From Catellatospora sp. TT07R-123 (GTDB lineage Bacteria > Actinomycetota > Actinomycetes > Mycobacteriales > Micromonosporaceae): a stretch of 64,000 nucleotides of DNA. Location of the stretch: positions 124,001 to 188,000 of the forward strand of contig NZ_BNEM01000002.1 of NCBI RefSeq assembly GCF_018327705.1, given 5' to 3'. This document shows positions 43,129 through 51,505 of this stretch, in pieces; the first letter of the stretch is position 1; every line of letters begins with the position of its first letter. The notes beneath the pieces are model-generated. The model did no database searches. It saw only the letters and a list, made by a program, of their open reading frames with translations, and had not been told where the DNA came from. Both the position numbers and the translations under genes were made by a program.

Positions 43129-44358
43129 TCACGAGACGGCCCGGGCGGGCAGCACGGCCGCGCCCCGGGCCGGGGCGGCCCACCACCACAGGCCGACCGC
43201 GGCGGTCCCGGCACCGGCCACCGCCATCGCCGCCCCGACCGAGACCTGCTCGGCGAGCGCGCCCAGCACGAGCGGGCCGACGCCCTGCATGGTCATCAGC
43301 CCGGTGAACTGAAGGGCGAAGGCCTGGCCGCGTACGTCGGGCGACAGCGCGTCCAGGAACGGCCGCTGCACGCCGAGGGAGTAGCAGAACGCCGCCCCGG
43401 CCAGCAGCATCACGGCCATCGCCGCGTACGCCGGAACCGGTGCGGCCAGCAGCGCCAGCGGCGCGCCCAGCCCGACGACGACCGGGGCGACCAGCCGCTC
43501 GCGGGCGGCCGGGGCGACCAGGCGGCCGTAGACGACGTTGCCCGCGACCATGCCGACGGGGGCGCAGGCCAGGATGACTCCGGCCAGGCCGGTGCCGTGG
43601 CCGCGGTCGGCGGCGTACGGCACGATCAGCGCCTCGGCGCCGGCGATGAACGCCGGAGGCAGCCACTGCACCAGCAGCAGCCGCCGCACGGGCCGGTCGC
43701 GCAGCAGTTGCCAGGTGGTGTGCCAGCTCTGGTGCACAGCCGAGCCGCGTCCGGTCGGCCGGGCGGCCAGCGCGGGCAGGCCCAGCCGCACCCAGACCGC
43801 GGCGGCGACGGCGGTGCCCGCCGCCGTCAGCAGCGCCCAGCGGGGTCCGGCCGCGGCGACGACGGCGCCGCCGAAGGCCAGCCCGAGCAGCTGCGCGCCG
43901 CCGGAGGCGACGCTGGACAGCGAGCGGCCCAGCACGTACGCGTCGCCGGTCAGCGCCTCGGCGACCAGTCGGGCCGAGGCGCCGTTGAAGACCGGCGCGA
44001 ACACCGCCGCGACCGCGAGCAGGCCGAGGCTGGCACCGACGGGCAGCGTCGCGGCCAGCAGAGCCAGCGCGGCGGCGGCTGCGGCGTCGAGCAGGAACCC
44101 GGTGGCGATCAGCGGACGGGGCGGGATCCGGTCGGCGGCGGCGCCGAGCAGGGTGCCGCCGACGACCTGCGGGACGAAGCCGATGGCGAAGGTGAGCGCG
44201 GTGAGGATCGGCGACCCGGTGCGGTCGAAGACCAGCACGGACAGGGCCAGGATGCGCAGCGAGCTGGCGGCGGTGCCCAGGGTCCGGGTGAGGAACAGGG
44301 TGCGGAACACCGGTTCGCGCAGCACGTCGCGGTAGGTGGCCCTGGTGGTGTCGATCAT
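43129..44358 (-). CDS. MFS transporter
   Basis: A 409-residue, 12-helix MFS_3/MFS_1 protein related to macrolide- and enterobactin-type exporters. The loop 2-3 motif is GAAADRIPPRPL. The ATG lies 6 nt after CAGGCT on the minus strand. The gene is divergent from an ArsR-type regulator (44424), which probably controls it; only 65 bp separate the starts. Confidence 0.9.
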   Translation of the reverse strand: MIDTTRATYRDVLREPVFRTLFLTRTLGTAASSLRILALSVLVFDRTGSPILTALTFAIGFVPQVVGGTLLGAAADRIPPRPLIATGFLLDAAAAAALALLAATLPVGASLGLLAVAAVFAPVFNGASARLVAEALTGDAYVLGRSLSSVASGGAQLLGLAFGGAVVAAAGPRWALLTAAGTAVAAAVWVRLGLPALAARPTGRGSAVHQSWHTTWQLLRDRPVRRLLLVQWLPPAFIAGAEALIVPYAADRGHGTGLAGVILACAPVGMVAGNVVYGRLVAPAARERLVAPVVVGLGAPLALLAAPVPAYAAMAVMLLAGAAFCYSLGVQRPFLDALSPDVRGQAFALQFTGLMTMQGVGPLVLGALAEQVSVGAAMAVAGAGTAAVGLWWWAAPARGAAVLPARAVS

Positions 44359-44423
44359 GTGCCGAGCCTGGCCGCCCGGTGCGCGGGTGTCGAAGGTTTC
44401 GGGCAGGGACGTAAGGTCGGGCG

Positions 44424-45404
44424 ATGCTGAGGTTCGAGGTCACCGCCGCCGACCTGCTGCACAGCCGGTTCGCGCTGTCGCCGCTGTTCGAGCTCGACAG
44501 CCTGGTGCGGATCCTGGCCGGGCAGTCGCGGCACAAGCACCTGCCCGAGGCGTGGGCCGGCCGGCTGCGTACGGCGTACCGGCCGCTGGCCGCCGACCCG
44601 GCGATCCGGGCGGCGCTGGCGCTGCACTCCCCCCGCCACGGCCCGGACTTCCTCGCCCCTCCCCCGGCGGGCCTGACCCAGACCATCGCCGACGACCTCG
44701 CCGCCGTCCGCGCCACCCCGCTCGCGCTGGCCCGCCGCGAGATCGACACCTGCCTGGCCCGGCGGCCGTGCACCGACGCCGGGGCGCTGGCGGTGCTGCG
44801 CGACCCCGACGTCTGCGCGCTGCTGGCCGCCGGGCTGGAGCGGGCCTGGCACGCGCTGCTGGCCGCCGACTGGCCCCGGCTACGGGTGATCTGCGAGCGC
44901 GACGTGCTGCACCGCACCGCCGGGCTGGGGCGGGGCGGCTGGGCGGCGGCGTTCGAGGGCCTGCCGCACGTGCGGTGGCGCGACGGCGGCATCGAGATCC
45001 CCCGGCTGGCGGTGGGCACGGTGACCGTCGACGGGGCCGGGCTGCTGCTGGTGCCGTCGGTGTTCGTGTGGCCTGGCGTGGCCGCGTACTCGGAGCCGCC
45101 GTGGCCCGCGACGATCATCTATGCCGCGCGCGGGGTCGGCGCGCTGTGGGAGCCCGCCCCGCCGCCCGCCGAGGCGCTGGCGGCGCTGGTCGGCCGGGCT
45201 CGGGCGCGGCTGCTGGAGGCGCTGGACGAGCCCGCGAGCACGACCCAGCTGGCCCGGACGCTGGGCGCCGCACCGGGGGCGGTCGGCGACCACCTGGCGG
45301 TGCTGCTGCGGGCGGGGCTGCTGGACCGGGCCCGGTCGGGGCGGTCGGTGCTGTACCGCCGCACCCCGCTCGGCGACGCGCTCGTGGCCACCGCCTCGCT
45401 GTGA
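44424..45404 (+). CDS. ArsR-type regulator with DUF5937-like N-terminus
   Basis: A 326-residue protein. The N-terminal 240 residues (LRFEVTAADLLHSRFALSPL, RHGPDFLAPPPAGLTQTIADD) match the DUF5937 regulators of actinobacteria. The C-terminal 80 residues form a winged helix (RARLLEALDEPASTTQLART, GAAPGAVGDHLAVLLRAGLL). Such proteins usually repress a divergent transporter, here the MFS gene at 43129. The ATG lies 6 nt after TAAGGT (44412-44417). Confidence 0.88.
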   Translation: MLRFEVTAADLLHSRFALSPLFELDSLVRILAGQSRHKHLPEAWAGRLRTAYRPLAADPAIRAALALHSPRHGPDFLAPPPAGLTQTIADDLAAVRATPLALARREIDTCLARRPCTDAGALAVLRDPDVCALLAAGLERAWHALLAADWPRLRVICERDVLHRTAGLGRGGWAAAFEGLPHVRWRDGGIEIPRLAVGTVTVDGAGLLLVPSVFVWPGVAAYSEPPWPATIIYAARGVGALWEPAPPPAEALAALVGRARARLLEALDEPASTTQLARTLGAAPGAVGDHLAVLLRAGLLDRARSGRSVLYRRTPLGDALVATASL

Positions 45405-45425
45405 CCCCCCCCGTGACCCCTGCGC

Positions 45426-45484
45426 AAGTTGCCGGGCAGTCGGGCGTATCCGGCCTGGCGATACGCCCGACTGCCCGGCAACTT
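45426..45484. terminator. 25-bp perfect inverted repeat between convergent genes
   Basis: Arms 45426-45450 (starts AAGTTGCCGGGCAG) and 45460-45484 are perfectly complementary with a 9-nt loop; a short T-run follows the right arm. It lies between the convergent regulator and GH76 genes and can end both transcripts. Long intergenic palindromes of this style may be a dispersed family in the genome. Confidence 0.82.
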
Positions 45485-45494
45485 TGTCGATCTT

Positions 45495-47321
45495 CTAGCT
45501 GCGTGACCACTTCTGGTTGGCCGCGCCGTTGCAGGTCCACAGCACCAGCTGGGAGCCGTTCGCGGTGCCGTGGCCGTAGGCGTCCAGGCACTTGCCGGAG
45601 CCGACGCCGACCACGGTGCCGTCGGAGCGCACCCGCCACTGCTGGGCGGACGAGCCGTTGCAGTCGTAGAGCTGCACGGCGGTGCCGTCGGCGGTGCCGT
45701 TGGCGGCGGCGTCCAGGCACCTGGTGCCGTACACGGTCAGCTGGTCGGTTGTGGTGTAGGTCCAGCTCTGGTTGGCGCCGCCGTTGCAGTCCCACAGGGC
45801 CGGGCGGGTGCCGTTGGCCTGGTTGCCGCCGGGCACGTCGACGCACCGGGCCGACTCCTGGCCCTTGAGCACTCCGGTGGTGGCACCCCGGAACCACTTC
45901 TGGTTGGCGCCGCCGCCGCAGCTCCAGATGACCAGCAGGGTGCCGTTGGCGGTGCCGTGGTTGTACGCGTCGAGGCACTTGCCCGACCCGGTGTTGACCA
46001 CGGTCCCGTCGGGGTTGACGGTCCACCGCTGGGCGGCGGTGTTGTTGCAGTCGTACAGCTGCACCGCGGTCCCGTCGGCGGTGCCGCCGGAGGCGACGTC
46101 CAGGCATTTGGTGCCGTACACGGTGAGCTGCTGGGAGGCGGTGGCGGTCCAGGTCTGGTTGGCGCCGCCGTTGCAGTCCCACAGCGCGGGGCGGGTGCCG
46201 TTGGCCTGGCTGCCGCCGGGCACGTCGACGCACAGGCCGGACTCCTGGCCCTTGAGCACCCCGGCGGTCGAGGTGACGCCCAGCGCGGCGATCAGCGCTG
46301 AGGCGGCGCTGGCCTGCGCGACGTAGGAGATGCCCTGGACGGGTCCGGCCCACATGAGGCCGTGCTGCCAGGCGCTGTCGGTGTCCTTGGCGATGATCGA
46401 GTCGGACTGGGTCCGGAGGAAGCCGTCGTACGCGGTGCTGCGCGCTGCGGTGGCGAGCGTGCGCAGGCTGCGTACGAAGATGCCCTTGAACGCGGGCCCG
46501 TCGTTGCCGCAGTTGGGCTCGCAGGCCTCGGTCAGCACGCCGTTGCGGGTCATCCGGCTGACGGCCGCGTCGGCGATGGAGCGGGCGCTGGTCAGCAGCC
46601 CGGTGTCGCCGGTCGCGGCGGCCAGCTCGGACAGCCCGGCCAGCACGACGCCCTGGTTGTAGGTGTAGACCGCCGTGCTGAAGGCGCAGTTGGCGACGTT
46701 GACACCGTCGATCACCTGCCGCGAGCCGTTGATCAGGCCGCTGGCGTTGAACCAGTTCCACTCGGCCTGGGCCCAGCCGAGGTAGGTGGTGTCGCCGGGC
46801 ACCCGGTTGTGCAGTGCCGACGTGACGTGCAGGAACAGCTCGTTGGCGATCGACGCCTTGTAGGTCCTGGCGGTGCTCCAGTAGATGCCCCCGCCGCACC
46901 TGGTGTCCCAGTAGTCGTGCATGTACGCCGCGTCGGTCCGCGCCATCTGGAGGTATGCCTGGTTGCCGGTGATGTCGTAGGCCTGGATCCAGACCAGCGC
47001 CCACCAGCCGGTGTCGTCGAGGTACTCGTTGGTGAAGTTCCCGGACTTGTTCTTGTCGAACGCGGCCGAGATCGCGTAGTCGTAGGTCGCGTCGCCGGTG
47101 GCCTGCCGGTAGGTCATCACCGCGGTCAGCGCGACGGCGCCGGTCCACCAGCCGCCGCCGATGCGGCCGGAGTTCGCGTCGTACGACTTCATCAGGGTGG
47201 CGATGCTGGACGCGGCGGGAGTCGCCGCAGCGGCGCTGTCCGGGCTGGCCGCCACGGCGCCCAGTCCGATGACCGCAGCCGCCGCGGCCGTGCTCAGCCG
47301 TCTGAACCATGAGGTGCGCAT
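45495..47321 (-). CDS. Secreted GH76 alpha-1,6-mannanase with two RICIN modules
   Basis: A 608-residue secreted enzyme. A signal peptide (1-33) precedes the GH76 (alpha/alpha)6 domain (about 40-350). The catalytic aspartate pair Asp102-Asp103 lies in NEYLDDTGWWALVW, as in endo-alpha-1,6-mannanases that cut the backbone of yeast mannan. Two ricin-B (CBM13) domains follow (about 355-480 and 485-608), each with QxW repeats and the linker TGVLKGQES...CVDVPGG. The ATG follows GAGGAG. It is last in the leftward run GH92-GH59-SGNH-GH76, where each gap holds a hairpin. The stop is TAG. Confidence 0.94.
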   Translation of the reverse strand: MRTSWFRRLSTAAAAAVIGLGAVAASPDSAAAATPAASSIATLMKSYDANSGRIGGGWWTGAVALTAVMTYRQATGDATYDYAISAAFDKNKSGNFTNEYLDDTGWWALVWIQAYDITGNQAYLQMARTDAAYMHDYWDTRCGGGIYWSTARTYKASIANELFLHVTSALHNRVPGDTTYLGWAQAEWNWFNASGLINGSRQVIDGVNVANCAFSTAVYTYNQGVVLAGLSELAAATGDTGLLTSARSIADAAVSRMTRNGVLTEACEPNCGNDGPAFKGIFVRSLRTLATAARSTAYDGFLRTQSDSIIAKDTDSAWQHGLMWAGPVQGISYVAQASAASALIAALGVTSTAGVLKGQESGLCVDVPGGSQANGTRPALWDCNGGANQTWTATASQQLTVYGTKCLDVASGGTADGTAVQLYDCNNTAAQRWTVNPDGTVVNTGSGKCLDAYNHGTANGTLLVIWSCGGGANQKWFRGATTGVLKGQESARCVDVPGGNQANGTRPALWDCNGGANQSWTYTTTDQLTVYGTRCLDAAANGTADGTAVQLYDCNGSSAQQWRVRSDGTVVGVGSGKCLDAYGHGTANGSQLVLWTCNGAANQKWSRS

Positions 47322-47404
47322 GTGCTCTCCTCGGGGCGGGAGGATGGACGGGTGGCGGCCCGCCCGGGCAGGCGTGGTCGCGGTCCACCCGTGAGATGTC
47401 GCCG

Positions 47405-47440
47405 GCCGGTCCCGCGAGCACGGGTGCGCGCGGGACCGGC
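47405..47440 (-). terminator. Intercistronic hairpin SGNH-1/GH76
   Basis: A perfect 12-bp stem (47405-47416 with 47429-47440; GCCGGTCCCGCG) lies in the 130-nt gap after the SGNH-1 stop. Confidence 0.7.
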
Positions 47441-47451
47441 GCGGGTGCGGA

Positions 47452-48552
47452 TCAGCGGGCCGTCCAACGCTGGGCGGCGGTGCCGTTGCAGGTGTAGAGC
47501 TGGATCTTCGTGTTGTTCGCGGTGCCGCTGGCGGTGACGTCGATGCACTTGCCGGAGGCCGGGTGGCGGATGGTGCCGTCGGTGCCGAAGGTGAAGTGCT
47601 GCGCGGCGCTGTTGTTGCAGGTCCAGATCTGGATCTTCGTGCCGTCGGCCGTGCCGTTGGCGTTGACGTCCAGGCAGCGGTCGCCGTAGACGCGCAGCTC
47701 GGCCGAGGCGGTGCGGGTCCAGCGCTGGGCGCTGCTGCCGTTGCAGTCGAACAGCTGGACCTGGGTGCCGATCGCGGTGCTGCTGTTCGGGACGTCCAGG
47801 CAGCGGGTCGACTGGGGGTTGTCCAGCAGGGCCGCCGTGCCGGTCGGCGGCACCGCCACCGAGGACAGGCTGCCCGGCACCGATTGCAGCGCGCTGTACC
47901 AGCGGGCGGCCATCTTGTCGTAGCCGGCGGCGGTGGGGTGCGTGCCGTCGGCGAGGTCGGCAGTGGTGATCACCGCGTGCATGTCCACGAGGTGGGTCAG
48001 CGGTCCCTTCTGCGCGACGATGCCGGGGATGGCCGCGTTGAAGGTCTGGATCCGTGCCTCCTGGACCGGGTCGGTCTCCGGCGCGATCTGGGCGACGTAC
48101 AGCTCGACCAGCGGGGCGTTGACGCGGATCTTGTCGATCAGCGCGGAGAGCCGGGCCGGGGCGTTGGCCAGGTCGTAGTTCTGGTTCACGTCGTTGGTGC
48201 CGACGTGCAGCAGGATGGTGCGGGGGTTGGCGGCGCGGATCCAGCCGACGACGCTGGCGTCGATCTGGTCGATGCGCCAGCCCGAGTGGCCCTCGTGGTC
48301 GTGGTCGCCCAGCGAGGTCGGCCCGTTGCTGCCGGAGCCGACGAAGTCGACCGTGTAGCCGCCCGCGACCAGCCGCTGCCACAGGCCCGTGCGGTAGCCG
48401 CCGGGCACGTTGAAGCCGTCGGTGATGGAGGCGCCCAGCGGCATGATCCGCACGCCGCCGTTGGACTCGGCGTGGGCGGGCGACGCCGGGATCAGGGCCG
48501 TGGCCAGGACAATGCCGCAGGCGGCGGCCAGCCGCCTGAGGTTGGTACGCAT
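47452..48552 (-). CDS. Secreted SGNH/GDSL esterase (CE3-like) with RICIN domain (SGNH-1)
   Basis: A 366-residue secreted protein. A signal peptide is cut after AHA (about 28). The SGNH domain (about 30-225) has block I MPLGASITDG (nucleophile Ser), an asparagine in block III (HVGTNDV), and the Asp-His pair in DGTHPTAAGY. It is CE3-like, a family of acetylxylan esterases. Block I has Ala where the paralogue at 54941 and most relatives have Asp (GDSIT). A single RICIN domain (about 235-366) follows. The ATG follows AGGAG. It would deacetylate glycans attacked by the neighbouring hydrolases. Confidence 0.92.
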   Translation of the reverse strand: MRTNLRRLAAACGIVLATALIPASPAHAESNGGVRIMPLGASITDGFNVPGGYRTGLWQRLVAGGYTVDFVGSGSNGPTSLGDHDHEGHSGWRIDQIDASVVGWIRAANPRTILLHVGTNDVNQNYDLANAPARLSALIDKIRVNAPLVELYVAQIAPETDPVQEARIQTFNAAIPGIVAQKGPLTHLVDMHAVITTADLADGTHPTAAGYDKMAARWYSALQSVPGSLSSVAVPPTGTAALLDNPQSTRCLDVPNSSTAIGTQVQLFDCNGSSAQRWTRTASAELRVYGDRCLDVNANGTADGTKIQIWTCNNSAAQHFTFGTDGTIRHPASGKCIDVTASGTANNTKIQLYTCNGTAAQRWTAR

Positions 48553-48576
48553 AGGTGCTCCTGTCGTCGATAGGGG

Positions 48577-48624
48577 TCCGTCCCGGGCCCCGCCGCCGTG
48601 GGTTACGGCGGGGCCCGGGACGGA
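48577..48624 (-). terminator. Intercistronic hairpin GH59/SGNH-1
   Basis: A perfect 19-bp stem (48577-48595 with 48606-48624; starts TCCGTCCCGGGCC) and 10-nt loop fill the 83-nt gap between the GH59 stop and SGNH-1 start. It is strong enough to end most transcripts, so either it is processed or SGNH-1 has its own promoter. Confidence 0.78.
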
Positions 48625-48635
48625 TGTTCATGGCC

Positions 48636-51416
48636 TCAGCCGCGCGTCCACTTCTGGTTCGCGGCGCCGTTGCAGGTCCAGATCACGAACTGGGTGCCGT
48701 TGGCGGTGCCGTGGCCGACCGCGTCCAGGCACTTGCCGGACCCGACCCCGATCACCGAACCGTCGGACCTGATCCGCCACTGCTGCGCGGCCGAGCCGTT
48801 GCAGTCGTAGATCTGCACCGCCGTCCCGTCGGCCGTGGCGCCGCCCGCTGCCTCCAGGCACTTGGTGTCGAACACCTTGAGCTGGTTGGTGACGGTGGAC
48901 TCCCACAGCTGGTTGGTGCCGTTGTTGCAGTCCCACAGCGCGGGCCGGGTGCCGTTGGTCTGGCTGGCGGCGGGCACGTCGACGCACTTGCCCGACTCGG
49001 TGCCCTTGAGGACGCCCGGCACCGCGCCGCGGGCGAACTTCTGGTTGACGCCCCCGTTGCAGCCCCAGAGCACCAGGCCGGCGCCGTTGACCACGCCGTG
49101 GTTGACCACGTCCAGGCACTTGCCCGAGCCGCCGTTGACCAGCGAGCCGTCGGCGTTGACCGTCCACTGCTGGGCGCCGGTGCTGTTGCAGTCGTAGATC
49201 TGCACGACCGTCCCGTCGGCGGTGCCGCCGCCGGCCGCGTCCAGGCACTTGGTGCCGTACACCGACAGGGTGCCCTGTGGGGTGGCGGTCCACTTCTGGT
49301 TGGCCGCGCCGTTGCAGTCCCACAGGTTGACCGCGGTGCCGTTGGTCTGGCTCGCGGCGGGCACGTCGACGCACAGCCCCGACTCCTGGCCCTTGAGGAT
49401 GCCGGAGACGTTGCCGGGCCCGTTCGCGGTGATGCTGAGGTTGTCGAACATGTCGGTCTGGTAGCCCACCACGCCGATGCCTACCTGGCCGTAGTTGAAC
49501 GCGCTGTCGGTCACCGTGGCCAGGGTGCCGCCGTCGACCGAGGCGGTGATCTGGTCGCCGGTGAAGCCGAACTTCAGGTTGTGCCAGGTGTTGAGGCCCA
49601 GCGCCGCGCGGGTGCCGGAGGCCAGCACGGTACGGACGCCGCCGGTGCTGTTGCGCTCGATCGACCAGCCGCCGCCGTTGTTGATCCGCAGCTGGTAGGC
49701 GGCCTGCTTGTACTGCGGGCGCAGCTGGGTGTTCGCCCGGCCGAGCAGGGTCACCGTGCCGGCCTGCTGCATGTCCACGTCGAGGCTGACCGTGTAGTTC
49801 GACCACGCCGGGTCACCGACCAGGGTGTACGCGTCGCTGTCGTCCTGCCAGTTGATCGGCCGGACCGGCGCCACCTGCTGGAGGCAGTTGCCGGTGCGGC
49901 CCGCGGCGCAGCCGCGCACCTCGTACGAGCCCTGCATGTCGGAGAAGTACTTCGCCATGCCGCGCACGCCGTAGGACTCGAAGCCGTCGGTGTACGGCAG
50001 CGGCAGCGCGGAGGTGGCCGGGCTGGTCGCGGTGCCCTTGCCGCCGCCGGAGGTGGTGGTCACCGTGTAGATCCGGTTGGGCTGGAGGGTCAGCGTGTAC
50101 GCCCCGCCCGACGGGGTGATGTCGGCCAGCCGGACCAGGTGATCGGCGGTGTTGTTCGAGTTCAGGTCGGTCGACCACACGTGCACGGTGCCGGTGCTGA
50201 GCCCGCCGGACACGGTGACGTTGACCGTCTGCGTCCCCGGTGAACCGGCCGTCTCGTAGATGGTCGAGTAGTCGGTGTTGTTGGGCGACTTCAGCGAGAC
50301 GTAACTGCCGTTGGCCCGGTTGCCGCCCAGGTAGGCGCTGGCCGAGCTGTCCAGGAACTTCCAGCCGGGCGCGGTGAACTGGGTGACGTGCGCGCTGGCC
50401 CACAGGTTGCGACCCAGCCGGTACGACCCCGACCAGGGCGAGCCCGCGTCCATCAGGCCCACCGTCGGGTACGGCAGGTTCGGCGTGAGCGCCGCGATCA
50501 GCGGCCAGTTCATGAACCCGACGATCTGCGCGTCCAGGTACCCGCGGGTGAACGTACGGATGAACGGGGCCGCCCCGGCGTTGTCGTCCTGCGAGCCGAA
50601 CTCGCTGGCCCACAGCGGTTTGCCGGAGTTGGAGGCGTTCGCCGACGATCCGCACGAGGTCGCGTCGGACAGGTAGCCGCAGACGTAGTGGTTGCCCAGC
50701 ACGCCGACCGCGTTCTTGAGCGCGGGGTCGGCCGCGAACTCGTCGGCCATGCCCCAGCCGGAGTCGTCGCCGACGATCTGCACCGAGCCGTAGCCGCGGT
50801 TGTTCAGGGCGGTGCGCAGGTTCTTGTACCAGGTGCTGTCGTGGCCGCGCTCGTTCCAGCCGCCGAGGTAGCTGATGGTCAGGCCGTGCTGCTTGGCGCA
50901 GTCGAGCCAGGAGATGTCGTAGTCGATCATGTCCTGGGACCAGAAATTGCCGTTGCCGATCCAGCCCGGGGCCGTCCAGGGCAGCGCCACCAGCTTGATG
51001 TTGGGGTTGCGGGCCACGGCCTGCTCGCCGAGCCAGAACTCGTAGCCGACGTTGCAGTTGATGTCGCCGCGTACGTGCTGGTGGCTGGGCTCTGAGCCGT
51101 CGGTGGAGTTGGCGTCCCCGCCGATCTCCAGCTTGAGCAGCTGCACCGCCGCACCGTAGTTGGGCTTGAACAGGTAGTCCAGGATCTGCGACCGCTGCGC
51201 GGCCGGGTAGTCGATCAGAAGCCGCGAGTTGCCGCCGCCGCCGCTGATCGCGCCCATGCCGTCGAACGTGCGCCCGACGACGCTGCCGTTGATGTTCGCG
51301 GTGGTGGTGGCGGCGCTGGCCGGCGAGGCGCTCACGGCCACGGCCACGGTCGCCGTCAGGGACAGCAGCGCCAGCGCGGCGAGGCTGCGCAGCCTGCGGT
51401 GGGCAGGGGGATGCAT
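48636..51416 (-). CDS. Secreted GH59 beta-galactosidase (galactocerebrosidase-like) with RICIN modules
   Basis: A 926-residue secreted enzyme. A signal peptide is cut after ASA (about 35). The catalytic TIM barrel follows human GALC closely: GRTFDGMGAISGGGGNSRLL, QILDYLFKPNYGA, EIGGDANSTDGSEPSH and LPWTAPGWIG. Acid/base Glu189 lies in GGWNERG and nucleophile Glu272 in LWASEFGS. The beta-sandwich and lectin-like domains of GALC follow to about 670, then two RICIN domains (about 670-926). GH59 enzymes remove beta-galactose, from galactosylceramide in animals and from glycans in bacteria. The ATG follows AAGGAG. It lies within the mannosidase/esterase run. Confidence 0.93.
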   Translation of the reverse strand: MHPPAHRRLRSLAALALLSLTATVAVAVSASPASAATTTANINGSVVGRTFDGMGAISGGGGNSRLLIDYPAAQRSQILDYLFKPNYGAAVQLLKLEIGGDANSTDGSEPSHQHVRGDINCNVGYEFWLGEQAVARNPNIKLVALPWTAPGWIGNGNFWSQDMIDYDISWLDCAKQHGLTISYLGGWNERGHDSTWYKNLRTALNNRGYGSVQIVGDDSGWGMADEFAADPALKNAVGVLGNHYVCGYLSDATSCGSSANASNSGKPLWASEFGSQDDNAGAAPFIRTFTRGYLDAQIVGFMNWPLIAALTPNLPYPTVGLMDAGSPWSGSYRLGRNLWASAHVTQFTAPGWKFLDSSASAYLGGNRANGSYVSLKSPNNTDYSTIYETAGSPGTQTVNVTVSGGLSTGTVHVWSTDLNSNNTADHLVRLADITPSGGAYTLTLQPNRIYTVTTTSGGGKGTATSPATSALPLPYTDGFESYGVRGMAKYFSDMQGSYEVRGCAAGRTGNCLQQVAPVRPINWQDDSDAYTLVGDPAWSNYTVSLDVDMQQAGTVTLLGRANTQLRPQYKQAAYQLRINNGGGWSIERNSTGGVRTVLASGTRAALGLNTWHNLKFGFTGDQITASVDGGTLATVTDSAFNYGQVGIGVVGYQTDMFDNLSITANGPGNVSGILKGQESGLCVDVPAASQTNGTAVNLWDCNGAANQKWTATPQGTLSVYGTKCLDAAGGGTADGTVVQIYDCNSTGAQQWTVNADGSLVNGGSGKCLDVVNHGVVNGAGLVLWGCNGGVNQKFARGAVPGVLKGTESGKCVDVPAASQTNGTRPALWDCNNGTNQLWESTVTNQLKVFDTKCLEAAGGATADGTAVQIYDCNGSAAQQWRIRSDGSVIGVGSGKCLDAVGHGTANGTQFVIWTCNGAANQKWTRG

Positions 51417-51450
51417 GACAGGACACTCCTTCGATCGGGGTGAAGGGGGT

Positions 51451-51494
51451 GCCGGTGGACGGTCCGGTACGACGGACCTGAACCGCCCACCGGC
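51451..51494 (-). terminator. Compound hairpin GH92/GH59
   Basis: Outer arms GCCGGTGG (51451-51458) and CCACCGGC (51487-51494) enclose an inner stem GGTCCG/CGGACC (51461-51466 with 51473-51478). It lies in the 89-nt gap after the GH92 stop. Confidence 0.65.
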
Positions 51495-51505
51495 GGACTA
51501 TGGGG

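Noticed and set aside
48636-51416. GH30 assignment for the large glycosidase
   Set aside because: The motif series, including FDGMGAISGGG and QILDYLFKPN, follows GALC (GH59) far more closely.
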